Positions 34,534 to 45,359 of a DNA stretch of 64,000 nucleotides are shown here, one piece after another. This DNA comes from Haematococcus lacustris. Lineage: Eukaryota > Chlorophyta > Chlorophyceae > Chlamydomonadales > Haematococcaceae. The stretch covers positions 4,169,347 to 4,233,346 of the forward strand of contig JASKMD010000009.1 in NCBI GenBank assembly GCA_030144725.1, in the 5' to 3' direction. The translations under genes and the position numbers were made by a program. The stretch's first letter is position 1; each line of letters begins with the position of its first letter. The notes under the pieces are model-generated. The model was given only the letters and a program-made list of their open reading frames with translations, did not search any database and was not told where the DNA came from.

Positions 34534-36360
34534 GCGCCGCATGCGCCCGCCGACAGGCCACGTGACACCGGGGTGTAGTGCGGTGGGTCGAGCGGTGGGT
34601 GTGAGTGCCGCACACGTTTGATCTCCCAGGTTGGTTTGCGTAGCCGTACCCACACAGTGTGGGGAGCCGGGTTCAAAGTATAGGCATGTTGCCAGAGTGA
34701 CCCAATGCACAGTACATACGTAGAGTACGTCCTGGGCGCTGCAGCCTGCACCCAAGGGCTGAAGGCTGCGGCGGCGAGGGGGGCTAAGCAGCGCAGCAGG
34801 CCACTGCTGGGGCGGTGAAAGGGTGGGAATTGATTGTTGTTGGGAAGGTGATGATGGGGAGTGAGAGAGGAGATGGGGTGAGGTAGGGGCAGACATTTTG
34901 ACACCATTGCTGCAGGGAGCAGCAACAACCAAAGGTGACTGGCCATGGGTGTGGGTGTGACGTGCATGGCTGATTTGTTTGTGTCGTGGTGTTTGACCTT
35001 GCTGGGTAGCCTTTCGTTTTGGCCCTGCACCCCACCTGCTCAGTTTTCATTACCTTGCATGGCCTGGCCCATGTCAGTCGTGAAAATGATGCACGAGACG
35101 GGAGTGTTTTGATAAAGGGTAGTGCGGGCGTCCACTGCCACATAGGCTTTCACGTATTGCACTGAGACATGGCACACTGGCTATTGGTTCCACCCACATC
35201 CTTGCGGCCACATACACACTGAGGTGGGGCCTTCTGTTTGGCCTCGACACACGGTTTTGATCGGTAGGATTGCTTCCAGAGTGCCGTTGTTGGGCCGCTG
35301 TCTTTTCTCATGTGACATGCCCATTGGTTTCGATGTAAACAGTTTTACAATTAACCTCCCTGACTCTCAAAGCACAGAAGTCGGTATTGCTGTGAGCCTC
35401 TCGGATTCCTGCCATCATTGCACCCAGTTCCACCCCCGTCCTCGCCTCTAAATGTGAGCGCCATGATTGTGCGGTAGGCAGAAGATGATGCTGATGGCTA
35501 CACCATATATAGGGCGTCATCTGTTAGGTTCTATAGCCGCCCTCCCCCTCCCGAGGGTTGAAGACTTTACGCAACGCACTGTGAGCTAGGTGTGATAGGG
35601 CAAAGGGCAAGGGCAAGGGCTAGAGCTAGGGCAAGGGCTAGGGCAAGAAACCTGAGCATCGACGTGTGGCAGTACAGGATTAGTAGCCACTCATCCTATA
35701 CCTGGGTGGGTAGGGCCGTACGCTGTGGTCGTGTTGCCCTGCCAGGACCAATGAGGGGTCCAGGATAGGTCAACAGGGTCAAGCCACCCACTCCACCACA
35801 GTGGGGCTAGTATCTTGTGCACCCAAGCTACATTGTACCCTGTGTGGGGGTATGTGCTGTGTGGGTGTGTACCTTGTCCAACCAGGCTGACTGACTGATG
35901 AGAACTGGCGAGCAGCACCCCCTTGGTGTAAGGTCGAGGCTAGTCGTACCTGCTGAACATCAGCGACTCGTGTTGCAGCTGCGATACACGGGTGGATGGG
36001 CTAAGGGCAGGGGTGCGACCAGGGGTCGGCACAGCAGCGGGGCGGGCAAAGACTCCAGCTTGGCCACATGAAAGGTGGCCGCGTCTCCGCGTCCTGACGG
36101 TGCTCCATTACACATCCCATGTGACTCCTTACATCTGAGAGCGTAGCCCTGCGACCCTGTGGCACGCAAACGATGCAGTGCTCCGCGAGCAGAAGGCATG
36201 CGGCCACAGCAGGCATCCCTGCACCTCACTTCAAGCTGGGCGCCCCGCACTCCAGACAGCTACCACGATATCGGCGTACTGCCTCGCTGGTCAAAGTAAC
36301 GACGCATGATTGCTTTCGCCCATGGGGCTCGTGACGCACCTCTGTTTGACTGCATTCCAG
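34534..36360. other. Intergenic stretch between CRD1 and the LHC-like gene
   Basis: Starts with the 3' untranslated region of CRD1. At 35525-35600 a segment GCCGCCCTCCCCCTC... resembles the 3' end of the LINE-type relic near 57790-57850. 35690-35935 is a dispersed repeat described separately. 35585-35650 is a GGGCAA/GGGCTA-type tract. No gene is supported. Confidence 0.5.
35690..35935 (-). repeat. Dispersed repeat, inverted partner of 51905-52115
   Basis: About 240 bp nearly identical, in opposite orientation, to 51905-52115; both contain CCAAGGGGGTGCTGCTCGCC and GTGGTGGAGTGGGTGGC. The two copies lie 16 kb apart. No coding function is evident. Confidence 0.85.
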
Positions 36361-37109
36361 GCTTCGCCACCGGAGCACAAGCCAGACAGCAGCCCGACCA
36401 CAACGATTGAGGAGCAGCCAAGTCAGCCGCAGACAGACAGCCTGGCAACAAAGTCTGCTGGGTGGTGAGCTCCTCGCGCTTCTATCCCAGTCTGCTGCTG
36501 CCACTGTCCCCTGCTGTTGCCACAGCCTTTGCCTCCACCTTCATCATCATCACTGCCGCTGCCACAGCCACTGCTGCTGCCACTGCCTTGCACCCCACCT
36601 CCAGCTGCGTCTGCTTTGGCCATTTACTTTGCACCGCCTTCCACCTCAGCACGCACAGATACCCTTCACTGCCGCCAAAGGCACAAGAGACTGAACCTCT
36701 GCCACTGCATCACCTCTGCATCACCTCTGCATCACCACTGCATCACCTCTGTCACTGCTCCCCAGCACCTGTTGATACCTCCACGCTAGCAGAAGGCATG
36801 TGAGAAGTACAGCCACTCCCAGACCACAACCCAGCAGCAGCTGAGACAGTCCGCCCCTGATGGCAGTGGAGCCAGTGCCTCGTCTTGCCTGGCCTGGACC
36901 CTGCAGGGCGGCCCAAGCCGTGGCCTCTCCCTTGTTCTACTTGGTGGCAGGTGTGTTGCAGGCAGCACCTCCCTCATCAGTTCCTCAGCCGTCCCTCAGC
37001 CCTGCATCAGCGGCTCCCATACCAGCCCAGCCCAGCCCCAACACCCAACTCCACATTCTGACAAACAATTCAACACCTTCACCATCCACCTCTCTAAGCT
37101 GACCTCATG

Positions 37110-37440
37110 CGAAGGCAGGATTAGGTCCCGGTACTAAAGTGGTGTTTTTTTGGTGTGGAGTTACGTACCTTTCACACTCATGGCATGGGCGCCCTCCACT
37201 TCCACTAGTGCCTAAGTCCTGTTACAGGGCTATAGCCTAGAGTTGGCCTGGCTGACATACAATGATGTGAGCTGATGACAGCTCAAGGGGTGCACACACT
37301 ACTGTGCCACAGGCTGCTGCTGCTGCTGCTGAGCCTTGGGTGGATGTTCTTGCAGCCGTCTGTAGCCCAGGGTAGGGCACTCCTTGCCCTTGGCTAGCAG
37401 AGCTGGCAGGTCAGGCCACCAGCACACTACTGGGAAGGCA
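37110..37440 (-). pseudogene. Fanzor/TnpB-like relic E: C-terminal tail plus hairpin block
   Basis: Minus strand: VCWWPDLPALLAKGKECPTL and GYRRLQEHPPKAQQQQQQ, the C-terminal tail of the family, stop near 37299. Then comes the hairpin block 37110-37298 with an intact GAGCTGATGACAGCTC stem and a worn first hairpin. The RuvC-III motif is absent; an unrelated segment takes its place above 37440. It lies 5' of the LHC-like coding exons and may sit in an intron of that gene. Confidence 0.65.
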
Positions 37441-37927
37441 GCGCCTTTGGTCTGCTCTGTGCATGCACATGGATGGTCGGTTGGGCCAACCACCTGATTG
37501 CTCCATGCGCCACAGGCCCTGCCTCCCACTGCTGCTTGCTTGTGAAGGGGGGTGGGGCGACAGCAGGCTGCCTTGTACCACCCTCCCCCAGCAGGCACGC
37601 ATCACACCTTGCCTGCTCAATGTCACACATGGCATAGTTTACATAGAGACTGCAGCGGGCCATGCCAGTGACACCGCCCTGAGGTTACTGCTGCTGCCAT
37701 TGCCATTTTTGGATCAATGATTGCAATGAACGAGCTGTTGCTGCTGCTGCTGCCATGGCCGCAAGAACGAAGGGATGAAGGGCAAGGACCCTACCAGGGG
37801 TTACCCTATCTGATGCCGTTGCTGTTGCCACCGCTGGATACCAATGCCATTGCCATCGCCATTTCTGGATCATTGATTGCAAAGTATAAGCTAATGATGC
37901 TGCCATGGCCGCTGATCGTTGCTGCAG

Positions 37928-40900
37928 GCCTGGCTGCCATCCAGTTAGTAAGCTCCACAGGCGAGCAGGCCGGCAGCATCCTGGTCTTTGCAGCGCTTCC
38001 AGTCACGGCGTTGACGGCGCTCAGCAAGAGCCAGCTAGGCAAGCAGGTGCGCGTCCTTGGCTTCCAGCGGGTCTCACAACCCACACAGCTGTGGCAAGGC
38101 CAGGCAGGGTGGATCAGGCACAGGGGCGAGGGCAGGCAGGGTGGATCAGGCACAGGGGCGAGGGCAGGCAGGGTGGATCAGGCACAGGGGCGAGGGCAGG
38201 CAGGGTGGATCAGGCACAGGGGCGAGGGCAGGCAGGGTGGATCAGGCACAGGGGCGAGGGCAGGCAGGTGGAGGTGGAGCTGAGGCCCAGGCCATCGTGT
38301 CATTGGTTTGGTGGTGGAGGTTGGGTCTTTGGCCAGGGCTGACGCCCACCCCAGGCCTAACTCCTCCCTCAGGCTCAGCAGCCTGCTGCCACTGGCCGCT
38401 GCCTACCAAGGGCTGTAGCCAGGCAGCCAGTCCTGAGACGGGTCTATACCAGTTTTTGTTTTTCACGCTACATACAGCGTTCGCTGTGGAATGCCATGTT
38501 CCAAAGGTCGTTTGTGCTATGAAATGGACGCTTTGTGAGCTGCACTATCGCTCATCGCGCTATAAATAAGGACTTTCAGCCTGCGACTTTGCGTGTTGTA
38601 GCACAAAACTCGCTGGATTTTGTACCTGAGGGTTGTTTTCAAGTAAGGTCGTGCTATAGGGTATGAACCTATGCCATGTCACTTTGAGCTATAAATTAAG
38701 CATCAGGGCGAAACGACAAAAACAACACTGGTCTATACTTGGCCTTGTTTAGGCCTACGCTAGGCCTTATCTAGGCCTGAGCCGAGTCTTTAATATCCTA
38801 GTAGTAGACTTGAGTATTCTATAATATAGGCCCAATGCCTGGCTCCCATGCTGTGCAGCTGCCAGGGCCTCAGCCCTCTGTCCCTCACCCCGTGCTGTGC
38901 AGCTGCCAGGCTGCAGGTGCAAGACGCGCTGGCTGCACAGCTGCCGCAGCTGCAGGCAGAAGCTCAGGCGCTGCGGGCTGAACACACAGCGGCACGGGAG
39001 CGCAGCCCATGGTGGGCATTGCACTGGCTAGGTGCTGGATGGGCGGGGCAGGGCAGCACAGGGAGGGGTGGCCAGCCCCCCTACAGGGCAGTAGCTGCAG
39101 GCAGGCGGCAGGGCTTTTGCTCTGGGATGTTTTCTGGGGGCAGTGCACACTGGCTGGGTGGGGCTCAGTGGGGCAGGGCAGGACAGGGAGGGGTGGCAAG
39201 GGCCCCAGAGAGGGGTAGCTGGGCCAGGAGGCAGGGCTCTTGTTCTTCTATTGTAATGAAAATAGTCCAGAGGGCAGTGCACACTGGCTGGTCGCGGGAT
39301 CAACTCCTATCAAGCGCACACTTTTTACGCTGGTGGGAGTTATGGGGTGGGGTGTGCTTGACCTGCTTCAGCTCTCAGCGTGGTCAGATGAGATGGTGCA
39401 TAGGGCGAGCTGCAGGTCACAGGTCAGTGCGCCCAGGCCTGCTTGCTGCCCCCACACAATTGCGAGGTCACGCAGGCTGGCTTGGGCTGTTGCTGCCCAG
39501 GTATGGTCCAGGGTTAGGGTTAGGGTTAGGGTGTTGCTGCACAGGTATGATCTAACCCGGCTGTTGCTGCCCAGGTATGGTCCAGGGTTAGGGTTAGGGT
39601 TAGGGTGTTGCTGCACAGGTATGATCTAACCCGGCTGTTGCTGCCCAGGTATGGTCCAGGGTTAGGGTTAGGGTTAGGGTGTTGCTGCACAGGTATGATC
39701 TAACCCGGCTGTTGCTGCCCAGGTATGGTCCAGGGTTAGGGTTAGGGTTAGGGTGTTGCTGCACAGGTATGATCTAACCCGGCTGTTGCTGCACAGGTAT
39801 GGTCCAGGGTTAGGGTTAGGGTTAGGGTGTTGCTGCACAGGTATGATCTAACCCGGCTGTTGCTGCACAGGTATGGTCCAGGGTTAGGGTTAGGGTTAGG
39901 GTGTTGCTGCACAGGTATGATCTAACCCGGCTGTTGCTGCACAGGTATGGTCCAGGGTTAGGGTTAGGGTTAGGGTGTTGCTGCACAGGTATGATCTAAC
40001 CCGGCTGTTGCTGCACAGGTATGGTCCAGCCAGGCGGCGCCTGCCGGGGGCCCTGGGCAGCGCTCCCCACCTGCCGGGCCATGTGGCAGGCGACCAGGGC
40101 TTTGACCCGCTAGGCCTGGCGGTGGACCCATCTGTCTTTGCGAGGTTGGTGATTGAGCGATGCTGCCCCTCCCCCTCCCCGCACCCCCTCTCTCCCCCTC
40201 CTCTCTCTCTCTCTCTCCCTCTGCACCTCCCTCTCTCCCCCTCGTCTCCCTGTACCAGCGCTGCCTTCCGACCTTGCCTGCTTTAGGCTAGCTGCGTCAC
40301 CCAGGGTACACAGCTACTTGGCAGAGGACCACCTGCTAAGGCCACCTGCTGCGTACCCTTTCCCTGCTGCCGTGTCTGCTTGGTAAAGTCAGCACACACT
40401 TAGGCAGACCTTGTGCTGGCACCTGTTGTTTTGCTCCTCCTCCCCTTCCCACTCTTGCCCCCCCACCTTCCCATTGGCTGTTTTGCCTCCCGCATCCCTC
40501 CCCCTTCCTCTTCCACGAGCCGCCACACCCTCAGCGGCGCCACTTGTTCCTTTTCTTCTTCCCTTACCCTCCCGCGTCCCCTCCCCCTCCCCCTTACCCT
40601 CCCGCGTCCCCTCCCCCTCCCCCTTACCCTCCCGCGTCCCCTCCCTCTTCTTCCCCTTCCTCTTCCACAAGCCACCACAACCTCAGTGGCGCCACCTGCT
40701 CCCTGTGTCTGCGCCACAGGCACCACGAGGCTGAGCTGCTGCACGCACGCTGGGCCATGCTGGCTGCTGTGGGCTGCCTGGTGCCTGAGGTCAGGGCTCA
40801 GGGGAGTCAGGGGACCCCTAGGGGGCAAGGCCCCGTGGCTCTGGACCTCCTCCTGTACTGTGTTGATGTGCTACCGCCCTCACACCCTTCACAGCACATC

Positions 40901-42815
40901 TTCCCAGCTCATTTCTAATCGACGTTGATTTGCAGCACTTCAGCAGACAAACCCTCATAGACCCTCACAACACCTCCCTCACTAGCTTGTAAGGGCAGGA
41001 GCAGGTTCCCTCACTAGGGGTGGTGTTTTGTTGGTGTGGAGTACCTTCCACATTCAGAACCTCACAGCACCTAATTTCTGGGCTTTATTTCTGGGCTTGC
41101 ATGGGCTTGCATGGCTTGCAGGTGTTGAGCATGCAAGGCGTGGCCCTGGGTGAGCCTGTGTGGTGGAAGGTGGGGGCTGCCAAGCTGCAGGGCGACCTGA
41201 CCTTCAACTGGTAAGGGTGGGCAGGCAGGGAGGGGCAGTGGGGGGCACCATGCCGGCCAGAAGCAAGTAGTCATAGGGGGGAGCCTGGCAGCCTGCTGGT
41301 AGCCGGAAGGTGGTAAGAAGGTGGAAGGTAGAAGGTAGGAAGGTGGTAAGAAGGTGGAAGGCAGGCAGGCTGGTAGGCAGCGAAGCAGGAGTGATGTACC
41401 AGATGCTCAGTGCTTGCCATGCAAAAGCTTCAGCCAGGATGTGTGTGGCCACCTGCAGCCATACCGCTCTGCTGGGTGCCTCTACCTTGCCCCACACCCC
41501 TGCTTGCTGGCCCTGGCTGCAGGGGTGGCATCGAGGGGTTCCGCATCGCGGGCAAGCAGGGCATCGGCATCATCGCAGCGTGCCAGCTGGCCCTCATGGG
41601 TGCGTGATGACAGAGAGCCATGGGCCACCCCTATGGCCCAGGCCCCCACACCTTGGGCCCCTGCAGCCACGCCCCGCTGCTCAGCCTGGCGGCTTCACTG
41701 CATGCCAGGTGTCGCCCCAATGGCTCTGTGCTTCCTTCACACATTGCCTTCCTACATATTGTCCCATGCACGCTGCCTTGCTGCACGCTGCCTTGCTGCA
41801 CACTGCTGTACTGCATGCTTGCTTGTTCCTGAGCCACCTGCAGCTGTGTCAAGCTGTGGCTGCTACCTCCCCCTCTACCCCCTACCCCTGCTGCTGCCCT
41901 GGTGCTGACCCCTGCATAGCACCGGCTTCCCTGCATGCTACGCCTCCATGTGTGTGGAATCTTTACCCCTGCATGCAGGTGAGCGAACTCCTGGCTGCTG
42001 CATCTGAGTGCAGTGTGCTGTGGCCCTCCTGCTGCTGCAGGTGGCCCTGAGTACGCCCGCTATGTGGGCATTCGCAGCCTGGAGCCTGTGGGGGTGTTCC
42101 TCCCCGGCTGCCCAGACAGCAACTACCCAGGAGGTGGGCAGTGCTGGTCAGCAGGCAGTGCCAGTTACCAGCAGTGCAGCTGCCAGCAGTGCAGCCACCA
42201 GCAGTGCAGCCAGGCAGCCACCAGCAGTGCCAATCACCAGGCCGGGCCAGTGGCAGCCACTAGCAATGCCAAGCACAAGGCAGTGCCAGTGGTAGTGCCT
42301 CAGGGTGTGAGTGCCAGTTCTGACACTGGCAACCGCACCCAGAGGGAGCAGCTGCCCTGGATGGGAGTAGTACAAGGACACGAAGAAACAGTGGTACATC
42401 TCTAGGGCGACAGAGCACTCATGGCTGGTCCAGGGTGAGCGGGCTCGTGTCGAGCAGGGCGCCACGCACATGTCACCTTTCGGCTAGTGTAAGGAGTTCT
42501 GATGTCGAGGATGTTGCAGGCGCTCCATTCGACCCGCTGGGTTTCAGCACCAGACCTGACGAGTTCGTAGACCAAGCTGTGAAAGAGATCAAGAATGGCC
42601 GCCTGGCCATGGTTGCCATGCTAGGCTATTTCGCGCAGGCGAGTTAGGATGACGCACAGGGGTGAAACACAGTGGTGAACGTTCTCACATGCGCCGGCTC
42701 GTGTTCGTTTGCCCTACAGGCTGCGGTGACCCGTGAAGGCCCAGTCAAGAATTTGCTGGACTTTTGGGAGGATCCTTGGCACAACAATGTATTTACTCGT
42801 TTGGCTGCGTTGTAA
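37928..42815 (+). CDS. LHC-superfamily chlorophyll-binding protein with N-terminal extension (start not resolved)
   Basis: Exons 37928-38046, 38917-39011, 40019-40144, 40720-40789, 41122-41210, 41523-41599, 42041-42133, 42520-42638, 42720-42815 (stop TAA) join in frame. The LHC core starts at SPWYGP (TG|G across the 39011/40019 junction). It has helix [21 protein letters not shown], a middle helix [15 protein letters not shown] and helix [21 protein letters not shown], each with the Glu/Arg/Asn pigment-ligand pattern. FDPLG boxes precede both outer helices. N-terminal to the core are a hydrophobic segment ([16 protein letters not shown]) and a predicted coiled coil ([19 protein letters not shown]), unlike ordinary antenna proteins. 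A possible transit-peptide exon lies at 36361-36470, with phase compatible with 37928, but no ATG could be joined. The last intron uses a GC donor (CAG|GCGAGT). LHCA-type antenna or a divergent LHC-like stress protein are both possible. A TGTAA signal lies about 20 bp after the stop. Confidence 0.85.
38105..38270. repeat. 32-bp minisatellite, about 5 units, in LHC-like intron
   Basis: Tandem units of 32 bp beginning CAGGGTGGATCAGGCACAGG, just after the donor at 38047. It is intronic by the splice model, although it is open in several frames. Confidence 0.9.
39501..40018. repeat. 74-bp x 7 satellite with TTAGGG runs and duplicated splice acceptor
   Basis: Seven units of exactly 74 bp end at the true acceptor at 40018. 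Each begins with GTATGGTCCAG, which is also the first 11 bases of the exon at 40019, followed by three to four TTAGGG repeats. Each ends with TTGCTGC(A/C)CAG, a good 3' splice site. The unit also contains a second TTGCTGCACAGGTATG. All lie in intron 39012-40018. Confidence 0.97.
40561..40660. repeat. 30-bp pyrimidine minisatellite in LHC-like intron
   Basis: Three units containing CCCTTACCCTCCCGCGTCCC within intron 40145-40719, embedded in a longer C/T-rich tract from 40155. Confidence 0.85.
40985..41050 (-). repeat. Solo edge of the hairpin-block family in LHC-like intron
   Basis: Contains GGTTCCCTCACTAGGGGTGG and TGTTTTGTTGGTGTGGAGT, the distal edge of the block, within intron 40790-41121. 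The hairpins proper are missing. Confidence 0.65.
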
Positions 42816-43048
42816 AGGATGCTGTCGTGAATGTAAGTATCAGCTGTTATGAAGAGCCTCTGAAGTCTTCCATGTGCGCGGTAAGGCATGGGGCTCGCAA
42901 GAAAAAAACTGACTTCAGCGGACTGCGGGCCATGTGTTGAATTAACCCAACCTGCTCTGCGTGCTATCCTTCGCGCACGCACCCTGGCGCCTCATGACAT
43001 AGGAGGCATAGGATGGCCTAGCCAGCGAGGGCCGGGGTGCCTGCAATC

Positions 43049-45359
43049 ATGCTAAAAAATATGAAGCAGCGCTTCTCAGGGCAGTCGAAGAAGGACGACA
43101 AGAAGGATGGAGATAGTAAAGCGCCCAGCTCCGGTGCACCTAGCTCAAAATCGTCAGGCAGCGCTGGGAGTAAGGCTTCTAGCAGCGCAGCGCGTCCAGT
43201 CTCAGCAGCACGCGAGAAGCCACCGATCCCCGTCATCAATGAGCAGACATTCGCCCAGTACTACTCAGACCCCCTTCCCAGCTTCAGGGATGTCTCGCCA
43301 GCGGAGAAGCAGTATCTCTTCGTGCAGAAGCTGCATATGTGCGGCTTTACCTTTGACTTCACGGATCCAACCAGGCATGTGCGGGAGAAGGAAATGAAGC
43401 GCCAAACATTGTTGGAATTGGTGGACTACGCCAACAGCGGGGGTGGCAAGTTCACGGAGGCAGTCAGCGAGGACATTGTCTTCGTCCTCAGCCAAAACCT
43501 GTTCCGCAGCCTCCCGCCTGCACGGTCCCACGAGGCTGAGAGCTTCGACGCCGAGGAGGAGGAGCCCAGCTTGGATCCAGCCTGGCCCCACCTGCAGGTA
43601 AGCCGCTGATCGCTGCTATGCAGTCCAGCATGGGCCCGGGTTCGTCCCCCGCAGGGTCCTGACATGTCTGTGCCTCCTTCATTGGCGTGTCGCCATAGAT
43701 TGTCTACGAGTTCCTGCTGCGCTATGTCGTGTCTAACGACACTGACGCCAAGGTGGCCAAGAAATACATCGACCAGCAGTTCGTGCTTAAGCTGCTGGAG
43801 CTGTTTGACTCGGAGGACCCACGCGAGCGGGACTACTTGAAGACCATCTTGCATCGCATCTACGGCAAGTTCATGGTGCATCGGCCGTTCATCCGCAAGG
43901 CTATCAACAACGTATTCTATCGCTTCATCTTTGAGACGGAGAGGCACAACGGCGTCGCGGAGCTGCTTGAAATCCTTGGCTCCATCATCAATGGCTTCGC
44001 GCTGCCCCTGAAGGAGGAGCACAAGGTGAGCGGACCGTGCCCGTGCATGCCGCGGTACCCAGGCCGCTACCGGCGACGAAGCAGCTGCCGTAGCCGTTGC
44101 TGATGCCTCGGTGCCGCTTTCGTGCTCCGCAGCTGTTTCTCTCGAGAGCTCTCATGCCGCTGCACAAGCCCAAATGCGTGGCGATGTACCATCAGCAACT
44201 CGCATACTGTGTCACACAGGTATGCCACGAATGCAGGACAGCTCAAGCAACGGCAGCAGCTATGGTACAGCAAAGCACACCAGCCACACTCTGCAGTCCA
44301 TGTGCAGGTGTGCAGCACACACTGGGGACCAGGGCAGAGCTTACCTGTCATCTGAGCACTGAATTGCAGTTTGTGGAAAAGGATTCCAAGCTGGCCGAGC
44401 CTGTGCTGAAATCCCTTCTCAAGTATTGGCCAGTGACCAACAGCCAGAAGGAGGTGCTGTTCTTGGGGGAGTTGGAAGAAATCCTGGAGCTCACGCAGTC
44501 CCCAGAGTTTCAGAAGGTCATGATCCCCCTCTTCAAGCAGCTGGCCAAGTGCCTCAACAGCCAGCACTTTCAGGTGTGCACCATTGACAGCACACAGCAG
44601 GATGCTGCAAGCTCAGCTCAGAGCTGCAAGTGTGCAGCTGCAGGCGTTGCTGGCACTGTACAAGGCAGCTGCATAGCTTGTTCAGGTGGTTCACCTACAT
44701 GGCCTGACAGGGTACTGGACAGGACACAGCCCCTAGGCTCTCGACCTGCGTGGACAGCCTACAGTGCACAAAGGCAGCATGACAAAAGCTTGCTGTTTGG
44801 TATCCTGACATACGACGAAGACAGCTTTACAGGCAGGAGGGCCAGCATGGCTCGCATTCTCGCCTGCCTTCATGTTCGCACTTGCTTCTGTGCTTGCCTC
44901 TGTATCAAGCCTGGTGTGTACTGTGTCAGTACTGCCTGCGTCTACGCCTGCCTGTGTAGCCATTCACAGCGCACAGCTAGATCGGGTACAGAGTGCAGGC
45001 TCAGGCTAGCGTGTGTGTCGGCCTGTCTATTGGCCTGCTTGCCTGCCCAGGTAGCAGAGCGCTCCCTCTTCCTGTGGAACAATGAGTACATTGTGAACCT
45101 GGTAGCCCAGCACCGGCACCAGCTGCTGCCCATTGTGCTGCCAGCCCTGGAGGAAAACACCAGCAGTCACTGGAACCCAGCAGTGCATGGGCTCACCATC
45201 AACGTGCGCAAGATGTTCCAGGAGCTAGACGAGCAACTGTACGAGGAGTGCAAGCGCAAGTATGAAGAGGACCGGCAGCAGCAGCAGCAGCAGATTGAGT
45301 CGAGGGACCGCAAGTGGCAGCAGCTGCAGTCAGCTGCATGCCAGCGGGCGCCTAAGTGA
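43049..45359 (+). CDS. Protein phosphatase 2A regulatory subunit B' (B56 family), 491 aa
   Basis: Complete gene of five exons: 43049-43597, 43699-44025, 44133-44219, 44370-44573, 45051-45359 (TGA). Phases agree (1476 nt). The B56 subunit selects substrates for the PP2A catalytic core through a curved HEAT-like repeat body and acts in cytosol and nucleus. Residues 1-60 are a Lys/Ser/Ala-rich tail that begins [15 protein letters not shown]. The conserved body follows: [137 protein letters not shown]. The C-terminus is Gln/Arg-rich. A GTG 12 bp upstream is in frame, but the ATG at 43049 is the natural start. Length fits the family. Confidence 0.96.

Noticed and set aside
34297..35143. Minus-strand frames of 120-210 codons after the CRD1 stop
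   Set aside because: They overlap CRD1 exons or its 3' untranslated region antisense and show no domain.
36361..36470. Transit-peptide exon of the LHC-like gene (Arg/Ser/Gln-rich)
   Set aside because: Phase fits the exon at 37928 and composition is right, but no start codon could be joined; mentioned as a possibility, not called as an exon.
39501..40018. Possible chromosome end or telomere
   Set aside because: TTAGGG runs are only three to four repeats each, separated by 44-56 bp of intron sequence, and genes continue on both sides; it is an interstitial satellite.
39501..40018. CRISPR-like array of regular repeats
   Set aside because: The 74-bp units are the same throughout, with no variable spacers; a eukaryotic tandem satellite. 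The same holds for the 32-bp units at 38105.
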